Source: an uncultured bacterium (lineage in GTDB: Bacteria > Verrucomicrobiota > Kiritimatiellia > CAIKKV01 > CAIJXV01). From it: a stretch of 54,653 bases of DNA. The stretch lies in NCBI GenBank assembly GCA_903824675.1, contig CAIJXV010000120.1, positions 1-54,653 on the forward strand, written 5' to 3'. The position numbers and the translations under genes are program-made. Under the pieces are notes generated by a model, which did no database searches, was not told where the DNA came from, and was given only the letters and a program-made list of their open reading frames with translations. Each line of letters opens with the position of its first letter. The stretch's first letter is position 1. This document shows, in pieces, positions 24,849-32,269 of this stretch.

Positions 24849-26093
24849 TCAAGGAGAATGCGGGCGGGTCGACTCTGGATCATCGGTCAATCGCCAGGCC
24901 AAGGGAACCCATCCCGCCAAACCCGCCAGGATCAAAAGGGGCAGCACCGAAGGGCCCACCCCATAGCCCAGTCGCCCCACCAGGGCCAGGATTCCCCCCA
25001 CCCCGCCCTTCGCCGCGCGGTATCCAAAAGCATCGATCAGTTCTTTTGCCCGATACCGCGCATCATAGGTCAGCGGCACATAAACCAACTCCTTGGCAGC
25101 CCGGAAAAGGGAATAGTCCAGCGCCTTGAAAAGGCCATAGGCCAGGGCGGCCGTCCATAACCCCGGCAGGACCAGCACCAGAACCACGGCCATCCCATGC
25201 AGGACCGGAATTCCCAGGTGAACCGTTCGCACCTTCATCCGCCTCAGCAAAAGCGGCGTGATAACAAACTGCATCACCGCCGCACCGACATTCAGCAGCG
25301 CATAAAACCCGCCCAACCAACTGGTTCGTTGATCCTTCAAGGGGAAGGACCGTTCCACGTAGTAACTGAGTTGCAGATCGACCAGGGTTGAAACGACTTG
25401 AGTGATACCCACCAGGAGCGCCAGATAAAACAAGATCGGTTGCTGACGGAGTAAATGCACGCCCAAATGGCCCTGCCGACCGCCGATTTCACCCGGCGCG
25501 GGCTGGGGTTCACCACCCCAACGATACGCCCAGAGAGTGAAGAGGGCGGTTGGAACCAAGGTCACGGCCGCCAAAATCAATAAATCCTGACTCCCCATGC
25601 GAACCGCCCAATGATGAACAAACCAGCCGCCGGTGATGGCGCCCAGGGACGCGATCCCGCAAATCGGTCCATTCCAACTTCGCCCTTCCCCGCGTCGCAA
25701 GGTGCTGTTGATGAAAGACCATACCTGTTCAACCAGCAAAACAATATACGCCTCCCGGACCACGTAAAGGACTCCGGTAGCCACCCGGCTCCCATGCCGG
25801 ATTGCCCACCAACAGCCCAGCAGGGCCAGGGCCGAAAGAAGGCAGGTGGACAGAATCGCCTTGCGCGCCCCCCACCAGGACAACAGCAATCCGTATCCAT
25901 ATAACCACAACAGGGTTCCCACGGGACCCAAGGCCATGACGAGGCGCAATTTGGCCGCTCCGTAGGCGGAAATATAAAGGGATTGGGCGACACTGCGAAC
26001 CAATTCATAACCGAACAGCAGGAACAAGGCGGCAACCCCAATCGTTAGCGCCGCCTGCCAGGGAGAATGAGAAGATGAAGTCGAATCACGCAT
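24849..26093 (-). CDS. NTT (ATP/ADP translocase)-like MFS membrane carrier
   Basis: A 414-residue polytopic protein with about 11-12 hydrophobic segments. Its most telling part is YSLFRAAKELVYVPLTYDAR followed by RAKELIDAFGYRAAKGG. This matches the conserved helix-and-loop of the NTT/TLC nucleotide-transporter family (KEMAYIPL...GKSGG pattern). It is shorter than chlamydial or plastid NTT carriers (about 500) and may not carry nucleotides. Free-living PVC bacteria often hold such relatives. It lies 21 bp after the GT9 gene in the same direction. Substrate unknown; lipid or cell-envelope precursor transport is conceivable. Confidence 0.75.
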   Translation of the reverse strand: MRDSTSSSHSPWQAALTIGVAALFLLFGYELVRSVAQSLYISAYGAAKLRLVMALGPVGTLLWLYGYGLLLSWWGARKAILSTCLLSALALLGCWWAIRHGSRVATGVLYVVREAYIVLLVEQVWSFINSTLRRGEGRSWNGPICGIASLGAITGGWFVHHWAVRMGSQDLLILAAVTLVPTALFTLWAYRWGGEPQPAPGEIGGRQGHLGVHLLRQQPILFYLALLVGITQVVSTLVDLQLSYYVERSFPLKDQRTSWLGGFYALLNVGAAVMQFVITPLLLRRMKVRTVHLGIPVLHGMAVVLVLVLPGLWTAALAYGLFKALDYSLFRAAKELVYVPLTYDARYRAKELIDAFGYRAAKGGVGGILALVGRLGYGVGPSVLPLLILAGLAGWVPLAWRLTDDPESTRPHSP

Positions 26094-26114
26094 CGGTTGG
26101 GTTCAGATATGGGG

Positions 26115-27236
26115 TTATCCGTCGGTCGTCACAGTCCCCCAGCAGGGATGCGTGATCAGGGCGCCATAGATCTGGTCCATCTCCGGCCGGAACAAGACCC
26201 GATCCAATGCCCCTCGGGGCGCATAGCGAACCGAACTCTGGTCCTGAAGAATGGCCGCCGTCGGCACATCCAGGGCGACGGCCAAATGCATGGGCCCCGT
26301 ATCGGGAGTGACCACCAGACGGGCCAACCCCAACATCGCGGCAAAATCCCGTAACGGCATGGGGGCCATTACGCATAAGGCATGCGTCGGGAAAGTGGCT
26401 TTGAACTCTTTGGCCATCGCCGCTTCTTCAGGACCGATAAAAACCACCACCCGGGCCTGATCGGCCAGGAGTCGTTGAGTCAATTGGATCCAGAATGTTG
26501 AGGAGCAGCGCTTACTCGCATGGCCCCCCACAAACAAGGCGATAAACGGCCGGACCTCCGGTTTCCCAGCCAAGCCCTCCTGCGCGAGGCGGGTTATGGC
26601 TTTTTCCCGCTCTTCGGGTGTCACCTGGTAATAAGGATGATCCCGGCAGGGAACTCCCAACAGTTGGGCGACGACCATTGGATCGTCATACGAATGCTGC
26701 GCCGCACTCATATCGACCGACAGATTACATAACTCTTTAGCCCACTTCCCCGCCCCGATCCGATAACGGGCCCCCAGGCAAATCATGCAAATCATCCCGG
26801 AAAACGACCCGTTTCCAACTTGGAGCAGCAAATCGTATTTCCGGCGGCGAAGCCGACTCAACAAGCGGATATAGGCCCAGGGTTTTAAAATGAAATCCCG
26901 GGACATGACAAACACCTGATCCAGCGGCAACCCCTTCAGCAGAATCGCCGTCGTGTCGGCACCCAAGTAATCGACTTGGGCCCCTGGAAAGCGATGCTTC
27001 AATACGCCGATCAACGGAAGGCTGATCAAAGTGTTACCTATTCTGTAATTCGGCCGCAACAGCAAAATCCGGTGGATATTTTCCAGATGAGCCGGATCCG
27101 CCGCCCTAGGAGCTTTACAGAAAAACAGGAAGATCCGATAGATCCCCTGCTTAAAGAACGTCTCCAGCCTTTTTCCCAGTCGGCGCATCGCCGCATGCCG
27201 CCGGATCCTCAACAACCAGGGGGGAATCGCCCTCAT
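26115..27236 (-). CDS. Glycosyltransferase family 9 (heptosyltransferase-like)
   Basis: A 373-residue GT-B glycosyltransferase. Family hallmarks are LLRPNYRIGNTLISLPLIGVL near residue 55 and VTPDTGPMHLAVALDVPTAAI near the C-terminus, the nucleotide-sugar site of WaaC/WaaF-like enzymes. An N-terminal amphipathic stretch rich in Arg may touch the membrane. It probably adds a heptose-like sugar to lipopolysaccharide or another surface glycan. ATG 27236 overlaps the previous stop as TAATG, so this start is preferred over the in-frame ATG at 27260. Confidence 0.9.
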   Translation of the reverse strand: MRAIPPWLLRIRRHAAMRRLGKRLETFFKQGIYRIFLFFCKAPRAADPAHLENIHRILLLRPNYRIGNTLISLPLIGVLKHRFPGAQVDYLGADTTAILLKGLPLDQVFVMSRDFILKPWAYIRLLSRLRRRKYDLLLQVGNGSFSGMICMICLGARYRIGAGKWAKELCNLSVDMSAAQHSYDDPMVVAQLLGVPCRDHPYYQVTPEEREKAITRLAQEGLAGKPEVRPFIALFVGGHASKRCSSTFWIQLTQRLLADQARVVVFIGPEEAAMAKEFKATFPTHALCVMAPMPLRDFAAMLGLARLVVTPDTGPMHLAVALDVPTAAILQDQSSVRYAPRGALDRVLFRPEMDQIYGALITHPCWGTVTTDG

Positions 27237-28102
27237 TAGGCCCGTTCCAAACGAGGCCAACTCTTCGTTTCCAGCCAGATCTTCCCGTCAGTCGCCGCCC
27301 AGGCTTTCAATAGAATGGCTGGATTTTGGGCTTCGGGGGTGGGATTGGGAGGGGGCGGCAATTGGCTGAGAAGCGCCCCGGGATCATCGGCCTGAGTGCT
27401 CAGGATGGTGCAGACGTCGGAGAGGAATAACGGCCGCAAGTTCGTCAGGTCCTCTGTAATTCTAACGTCGCCCAAATGGATCACCGAGGGCTCCAGCAGA
27501 AAGGCATGATGAATGGCCTCTTGCCGGGTTGCCACATCGGTCGATATTTCCACCTGGACCACCAGGGAATTATGATGGGTCATGAGAAACGAAAGGGTCG
27601 GCTCGACAATATAAATCACCTGCCGGCAGGTGTTGTTGACCGCGTTCAACAAGGCATACACCGTCTGACACAGAACGCTCTGGCTTGTGCCATAGACCAG
27701 CACCGCCCGGTATTTCCGCTGCCCGATCGCCTCCGCAATCTCCAGCGCCCGCTCCGGCTCGGCACAAATCGAAGCGATGTCCGGCACTTCAAAGGGAATG
27801 CGAACGATTCGTAGCACCCGGCTGCCCCGTTGGGTAAAATGACAGACGCGAAGCCGGCCGACCCCGCGAACGCCCACGCAAAGAATACCCGCCTGGGGAA
27901 GATGATCCTGTTTCTTGCCGGAACTGCGCATGACGACCCCGCCGAGGGTTTCCTCGACATCAGCCGCCGAAAAAACCTTGCCGCTCACGACAGAGAACGC
28001 GCCTTGGCGCCGACTTAGCGGCGGCGCGTTGGGCGCGACAATCAGTTCCGACAATTGAGAGTCTTTGGCCAGTATGTCTAGAATCTCAGACCAGATATTC
28101 AT
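27236..28102 (-). CDS. PilT/GspE-like pseudo-ATPase lacking Walker A
   Basis: A 288-residue protein whose layout follows PilT: an N-terminal PAS-like half (ILAKDSQLSELIVAPNAPPL, GRLRVCHFTQRGSRVLRIVR) and a C-terminal RecA-like half. The expected GPTGSGKST P-loop reads GTSQSVLCQ (138-146), the Asp box reads YIVEPTLSF (164-172), Walker B reads PSVIHLGDVR (205-214) and the His box reads LSTQADDPGA. The fold is kept but the nucleotide-binding lysine and serine are gone, so ATPase activity is very unlikely. A proline-rich tail follows from about 249. It heads an operon with GT9 and the carrier. ATG 28102 has GGAG eight bases upstream. Confidence 0.75.
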   Translation of the reverse strand: MNIWSEILDILAKDSQLSELIVAPNAPPLSRRQGAFSVVSGKVFSAADVEETLGGVVMRSSGKKQDHLPQAGILCVGVRGVGRLRVCHFTQRGSRVLRIVRIPFEVPDIASICAEPERALEIAEAIGQRKYRAVLVYGTSQSVLCQTVYALLNAVNNTCRQVIYIVEPTLSFLMTHHNSLVVQVEISTDVATRQEAIHHAFLLEPSVIHLGDVRITEDLTNLRPLFLSDVCTILSTQADDPGALLSQLPPPPNPTPEAQNPAILLKAWAATDGKIWLETKSWPRLERA

Positions 28103-28137
28103 GTGCTTTTCTCCAACACAAAGATTGTGGTTGCATC

Positions 28138-28166
28138 TTTTTATCAAAGAACGTAAGAACAGTCAA
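28138..28166 (-). promoter_or_regulatory. Putative sigma-70-type promoter of the pseudo-PilT/GT9/carrier operon
   Basis: Read on the minus strand, TTGACT (28166-28161) and TAAAAA (28143-28138) are separated by exactly 17 bases and match the consensus at 5/6 and 4/6. Transcription would begin near 28131, about 30 bases before the ATG at 28102. The site lies in the 110-bp divergent region shared with exbB. Confidence 0.5.
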
Positions 28167-28212
28167 TTTTTGAGAGCCAATTAAGTTCCAAAACAAGCGA
28201 GGATCGAGTTCT

Positions 28213-28842
28213 ATGACTGAATTTACCTTCCGCGAGATGTTCCTCCAAGGCTGGCCGATCTTGAGCATCCTGTTGATCGCCTCCATCCTGTCGATCACGG
28301 TTATTGTTGACCGTTTTCTTGCCTTTCGAAGTGCCCACCTGAATGCGGAACGATTTGTCGGAAAAATCCTGAATATTGTTGAAACCCAAGGGGTCAATGC
28401 CGCCCTGACTTATTGCGGGCAATTCCCCCAACCGGTTTCCATGGTGGTCCAGTCCGTTCTCCGGGAGTCGGGAAACCGCGAAGCAAAAGAACGTACCGCC
28501 CAGAACACGCTGCAAGCCCAAATTCTGGAACTGGAGAAAAACATCCCCATCCTGGGCACCACGGGAAGTATCGCCCCCTTTATCGGCCTGTTCGGCACCG
28601 TCAGCGGCATTATCAAGGCTTTCATTGACATGGCCACCCATGCCGGCGGCGGCGTTGAAGTGGTTGCGGCCGGCATTGCCGAAGCCTTGATCACCACGGC
28701 GGTGGGCCTCTCGGTCGCCATCCCCGCCGTGATCGGCTACAATTACTGCGTAAGCCGGATCCGACGGATGTCCGGAGAAATCGATGTCGCCGTGTTTCGG
28801 TTGATTGAATCGTCGAATTTACCCGGGGGACAGAACCGATGA
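28213..28842 (+). CDS. exbB: ExbB/TolQ/MotA-family proton channel protein
   Basis: A 209-residue inner-membrane protein with three membrane helices: about 14-34, and a pair around 112-132 and 152-172. TGSIAPFIGLFGTVSGI and EALITTAVGLSVAIPAV are the signature of the proton-conducting pair. Between TM1 and TM2 lies the large cytoplasmic helical region. With ExbD it turns the proton gradient into mechanical work for outer-membrane processes. GAGGA precedes the ATG by nine bases, and the stop overlaps the exbD start (ATGA). ExbB and TolQ cannot be told apart from sequence alone; no tonB or tolA lies nearby. Confidence 0.9.
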   Translation: MTEFTFREMFLQGWPILSILLIASILSITVIVDRFLAFRSAHLNAERFVGKILNIVETQGVNAALTYCGQFPQPVSMVVQSVLRESGNREAKERTAQNTLQAQILELEKNIPILGTTGSIAPFIGLFGTVSGIIKAFIDMATHAGGGVEVVAAGIAEALITTAVGLSVAIPAVIGYNYCVSRIRRMSGEIDVAVFRLIESSNLPGGQNR

Positions 28843-29276
28843 AAGTCAACCCGGGCGGAAGCGACCGATATCAGGTTATGGCCGAGATCAACATGGTCCC
28901 GTTGATCGACGTGGCCCTGGTGTTGCTGATCATCTTCATGGTCATGACGCCCATTCTGGTGGCTTCCCAGATCAAGCTCAACCCGCCCGGCGCGGCCTCG
29001 GGCACTCAGTCGTCCGACAAAACCGTTGAAATCCAAATTGACAAGGGCGGCCTCATTTATTTTCAAAGCCTGATTATCCCGGTCGAGCGCTTGAAGGAGA
29101 CCATCAGCGGAGCAACCGCAGGCTCCGGAGAGAGCCGGGGGGCTTTATTGATCACGGCCGACAAGGACGTGCCGTTTGACAAGGTCGTCCTGGTAATGGA
29201 TACGGCCCGGCAGATCGGCGTCCAGAAAATGAGCATCGGGGTCAAACGAATCCAGGCTTCGTCTTCGCGGCGGTAA
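28839..29276 (+). CDS. exbD: ExbD/TolR-family proton channel protein
   Basis: A 145-residue protein with a short cytoplasmic N-terminus, one membrane helix (about 23-42, starting PLIDVALVLLIIFMVMTP) and a periplasmic domain of about 100 residues. D24 at the head of the helix is the conserved proton-accepting Asp of ExbD/TolR. It overlaps exbB by four bases. The Gfo/Idh gene begins 28 bp further on the same strand and may be co-transcribed. Confidence 0.9.
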   Translation: MKVNPGGSDRYQVMAEINMVPLIDVALVLLIIFMVMTPILVASQIKLNPPGAASGTQSSDKTVEIQIDKGGLIYFQSLIIPVERLKETISGATAGSGESRGALLITADKDVPFDKVVLVMDTARQIGVQKMSIGVKRIQASSSRR

Positions 29277-29303
29277 CCTGGCAGGTATCGAAGGAGTCCA
29301 GCC

Positions 29304-30425
29304 ATGGCAAAAAAACAAAAGAAAATCAATCTCGGTGTAGTGGGGGCGTGCGGCCGGGGCGGGAGTTTCAAGTCTGCCTGCGATGCGCTCGAAACGGTAT
29401 GTGTGTGGGCGGTCTGCGACACCAATGAAAAGGATCTCGCGGCCGCGGCGACCCGTCTCGGCGCTACCGAGCAATATACCGATTACGACACGATGCTGGC
29501 CCAATCCAAGCTCGATGCCGTGATTATCGGCACCCCCATGCCGTTCCATGTGCCCCAGGCCATTGCCGCTCTTAAACGGAATATTGGGGTGCTGAGCGAA
29601 GTCCCCGCCGGAATATCGCTCGACGAATGCCAGGACCTGGTCCGTGCCTGTCGCACCAGCAAGGGCATTTATATGATGGCTGAAAACTACACCTACATGC
29701 GACCCAATGCCATCGTCCGCGAAATCGCCGCCCGGGGACTGCTCGGCACCCCTTATTATGCCGAGGGCGAATACATCCACGAACTCAAGGGCCTTAACGA
29801 AATCACCCGCTGGCGCCGAACCTGGCAGACCGGCATCAACGGCATCACCTATGGCACCCATAGCCTCGGCCCCATCCTTCAATGGATGCCCGGGGATCGG
29901 GTGGTTGAGGTCTGTTGCCGCGGAAGCGGTCATCATTACAAGGATCCCCGGGGTGATTTTTATGAAAACGAGGAATCCTGCGTCATGCTCGGGAAAATGG
30001 CCCGGGGCGGCCTTGTTAAAATCCGGGTCGACATGCTCTCCGACCGGCCCCATTCCATGACGAATTACCAGATTCAGGGCACCGACGGCGCCTATGAGTC
30101 CGCCCGGGCCGAAGGCGAAGCCAACCGGATCTGGCTCCGCTCCAAAAATCCCTCCCCGGATCGCTGGATGAACCTCGCAGATCTCGGCGATGAATTCGTT
30201 CCGGAGGCCTGGAAAAAAGGGATGGAACTGGCCCAAAAAGCCGGACACGGCGGCGGAGATTTCTTCGAAGTCCTCGATTTCGTCGACGCGCTCCAAGGCC
30301 GTCGCCCCGCGCCCATCGGCATCGATGAGGCCATGGATATGACCCTTCCCGGCCTTGTCAGCCAGCAATCCATCATCCGCGACGGAGAATGGATGACTGT
30401 TCCCGATTCGCGGGATTGGCGCTGA
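29304..30425 (+). CDS. Gfo/Idh/MocA-family oxidoreductase, second copy
   Basis: A 373-residue NAD(P)-dependent sugar oxidoreductase. The Rossmann turn is LGVVGACGRGGSFK; KLDAVIIGTPMPFHVPQAI follows, and the EKP motif reads SEVPAGI. The substrate domain contains YAEGEYIHELKGL and THSLGPILQW. It has no Tat signal. AAGGAG seven bases upstream marks the start. It is only distantly similar to the copy at 14954. It precedes a TIM-barrel amidohydrolase, which suggests that both serve one small-molecule catabolic route. Confidence 0.9.
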   Translation: MAKKQKKINLGVVGACGRGGSFKSACDALETVCVWAVCDTNEKDLAAAATRLGATEQYTDYDTMLAQSKLDAVIIGTPMPFHVPQAIAALKRNIGVLSEVPAGISLDECQDLVRACRTSKGIYMMAENYTYMRPNAIVREIAARGLLGTPYYAEGEYIHELKGLNEITRWRRTWQTGINGITYGTHSLGPILQWMPGDRVVEVCCRGSGHHYKDPRGDFYENEESCVMLGKMARGGLVKIRVDMLSDRPHSMTNYQIQGTDGAYESARAEGEANRIWLRSKNPSPDRWMNLADLGDEFVPEAWKKGMELAQKAGHGGGDFFEVLDFVDALQGRRPAPIGIDEAMDMTLPGLVSQQSIIRDGEWMTVPDSRDWR

Positions 30426-30455
30426 TTATTTTCGGAAGGCCAACACTTGAAAATC

Positions 30456-30585
30456 GATTCCGTTGAAAAACCCGATGGGCAGACGGCCGGGACAGAGCCC
30501 AACCCTCCCCCATTCACGAATCCCGCGTGTTCTCGCAAAGGGCGGGACGACCTCCGTGTCGTCCATCAGGTTTTTCAGCGGAATC
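30456..30585 (+). repeat. Long inverted repeat with 25-base arms, candidate structured RNA
   Basis: Arms at 30456-30480 and 30561-30585 pair at 22 of 25 positions. On the plus strand two of the three exceptions are G-U wobbles and one is C-A. The 80-base interior holds a smaller stem (TCCCGC with GCGGGA around 30525-30547). The element fills the 180-bp gap between the Gfo/Idh gene and the amidohydrolase and ends 20 bases before the latter's ATG. It could be a leader that controls the amidohydrolase, a small RNA, or a MITE-like insertion. Confidence 0.55.
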
Positions 30586-30605
30586 GAAAATAAAAAGGAG
30601 ACCTC

Positions 30606-31694
30606 ATGTCCACACTGATCACGGAAAATGAACGGTATCACGAAATCGATCTGCCCTTTTACCGCCGCGAACTGGCCTTTCTGCCGCCCCATGTGCTCGA
30701 TTTTCACACCCACACCTGGCGGGCCATCGACTGGAAAATCAACCCGTGGAACCAGAAGGCCGATGGCGCCAACTACATGGTGACAGACCCGGACTATCCG
30801 CTCGAAACCCTGCGCGACGATGGTCACCGTATGTTCCCCGACCAAGCCTATCATGCCGTTTGCTTTGGCAATCCCACCCCTTCCGCCGACTTGGACCGGA
30901 CCAACGCCTATACCCTTGAAGCCTCACTCCGGCCGGGCCTCTTTCCTTTACTGGTGACCGGACGGGGCACTTTGCCGACTGACCGTCTTCGCCAGAAGAT
31001 CGAGCAGGAAAACTGGCTGGGCTACAAGGTGTTCCTCAACTGGTACGGCGATAATTATGCCGCGATCGACATCCCCACCATGCTCGGCCCGGAGGAAATG
31101 GAACTCGCCAACGAACACCATCTGGTCGTGTTATTGCATGTCCCCCGAAGTGGGCGGCTGAACGATCCGGTGGTCAAGGAAGGGGTGCGCACCTATGCCA
31201 AGGCCTATCCCCACGCCCAAATCGTCCTCGCCCATTGCGGCCGTTGTTACCTGCCCGACGAAATGAAGGGCGCCATTGCCTGCCTCGCCGATCTCCCCAA
31301 TGTCTACATGGACACGTCGATGGTGATGGATCCCCAGGTGCTGGAGATGGTCTTCCGAACCCTCGGCTCGGAACGGGTGCTCTTCGCCACCGATTTTCCG
31401 GTCGCCGCCATGCGCGGACGACGGGTCTACCTGATGGATCACTGGGTGGATGTGGTTTTGCCCGGCTATCCTCCCAGTGCCTACCGTGTGGCTTCCGACG
31501 ACATGCACGCCACCTTCATGGCGTGGGAAATCGCCCTCGCGATCCGGCGGGGGGCGGAGATGGCCGGCATCGACGAAGCCGCGCTGAAAGGCGTGTTTTT
31601 TCAAAACGGCATGAACGTGCTGAACCGCGTCCGCAAAGGGCAGCCCGTGAAGGCCCTGCAATCCGCCTGGAAAACCGCGCCGAAATTCGAATAA
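30606..31694 (+). CDS. TIM-barrel amidohydrolase (amidohydrolase 2 family)
   Basis: A 362-residue metal-dependent hydrolase or decarboxylase. The metal motif HVLDFHTHTWR opens the barrel; LVVLLHVPRSGR, IVLAHCGRCYLP and VLFATDFPVAAM supply further barrel-end residues, including the late Asp. The family includes decarboxylases of aromatic acids and lactonases. Strong AAGGAG six bases before the ATG. It lies just downstream of the inverted repeat and the Gfo/Idh gene. The exact reaction is unknown. Confidence 0.88.
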   Translation: MSTLITENERYHEIDLPFYRRELAFLPPHVLDFHTHTWRAIDWKINPWNQKADGANYMVTDPDYPLETLRDDGHRMFPDQAYHAVCFGNPTPSADLDRTNAYTLEASLRPGLFPLLVTGRGTLPTDRLRQKIEQENWLGYKVFLNWYGDNYAAIDIPTMLGPEEMELANEHHLVVLLHVPRSGRLNDPVVKEGVRTYAKAYPHAQIVLAHCGRCYLPDEMKGAIACLADLPNVYMDTSMVMDPQVLEMVFRTLGSERVLFATDFPVAAMRGRRVYLMDHWVDVVLPGYPPSAYRVASDDMHATFMAWEIALAIRRGAEMAGIDEAALKGVFFQNGMNVLNRVRKGQPVKALQSAWKTAPKFE

Positions 31695-31768
31695 TCCGAC
31701 TAATCAGGAAAACTCACTGGCTTGCGGTCATCCCGTCTTCCCCCGCCACTATTCCGTCTTCCCGCGCG

Positions 31769-31836
31769 GTCATCCCGAGCGCAGTCGAGGGATCCCGGCC
31801 GGTGCGTTGCGATGTCTCGACGTCGCTCGACATGAC
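31769..31836. repeat. REP-like hairpin repeat, complete copy
   Basis: GTCATCCCGAGCGCAGTCGAG at 31769-31789 is followed, after 26 bases, by its imperfect inverse at 31816-31836. The arms match at 17 of 21 positions. Elements with this GTCATCCCGAGCG...GTCGAGGGAT core occur between genes in many bacterial genomes. No RAYT transposase lies in the window. Confidence 0.6.
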
Positions 31837-32109
31837 AGCGGAAGAAACTTCATGTTCGCAGGCGAATCGATAGGGTGGAAGGCACTACTTGCCTGACCCC
31901 ACGGTCAACCAATTATTCTTGGAATGCCGCGTTCGATGAACGCCTCTACTGTGGGGGCTGACGTCGGACGCCTTTCCCCGCCTGCCGATTTGTATTTGAA
32001 TTTGCACCCGGATAAACACCACGGCCACCCTCGGCTTCGCCCGACAATCTGTCCCTGTTGTCCCCTTCGCAAACCCGTCGATTACAGTCTTCCGGACGAA
32101 CCTTTTGCG

Positions 32110-32137
32110 GTCATCCCGAGCGTAGTCGAGGGATGAC
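32110..32137. repeat. REP-like repeat, half copy
   Basis: GTCATCCCGAGCGTAGTCGAG at 32110-32130 differs by one base from the left arm at 31769-31789 and is followed by GGATGAC, a short inverse of its first bases. Only one arm is present. The two copies bracket about 270 bp of non-coding sequence. Confidence 0.55.
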
Positions 32138-32225
32138 AAACCTCTAACTGCCCCAAATCACGGAAACCCATCGTTTGTCATAAAATCTCCACATCACTAA
32201 ACAATCGCCAATACACATTATTCGT

Positions 32226-32234
32226 TGATATAGT
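32226..32234 (+). promoter_or_regulatory. Putative extended -10 promoter of the orphan gene at 32270
   Basis: TGA immediately before TATAGT (32229-32234) forms an extended -10 box (TGN plus 5/6 match). No good -35 lies 17 bases upstream, which extended -10 promoters tolerate. The start would be near 32241, about 29 bases before the TTG start codon. Confidence 0.38.
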
Positions 32235-32269
32235 TTTACCTGATAGCAACTGAAAACAAAGGGGACTCT

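Larger units (their letters stand above)
31695..32269. other. 575-bp repeat-bearing intergenic region
   Basis: No credible gene was seen. It contains two copies of a dispersed GTCATCCCGAGCG-type repeat, an upstream degenerate CGTCTTCCCGCG direct repeat (about 31729-31768), and a possible promoter near its right end. A minus-strand frame at 31885-32139 starts within the repeat and shows no protein-like pattern, so it was not annotated. Confidence 0.65.

Noticed and set aside
29145-30368. A 407-codon frame on the minus strand opposite the second Gfo/Idh gene.
   Set aside because: The plus-strand protein has a complete Rossmann motif and a strong ribosome site. The antisense frame has neither.
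31885-32139. Small minus-strand frame beginning MSSLDYARDD.
   Set aside because: It starts inside the REP-like repeat, a common false gene call. There is no ribosome site or conserved pattern.
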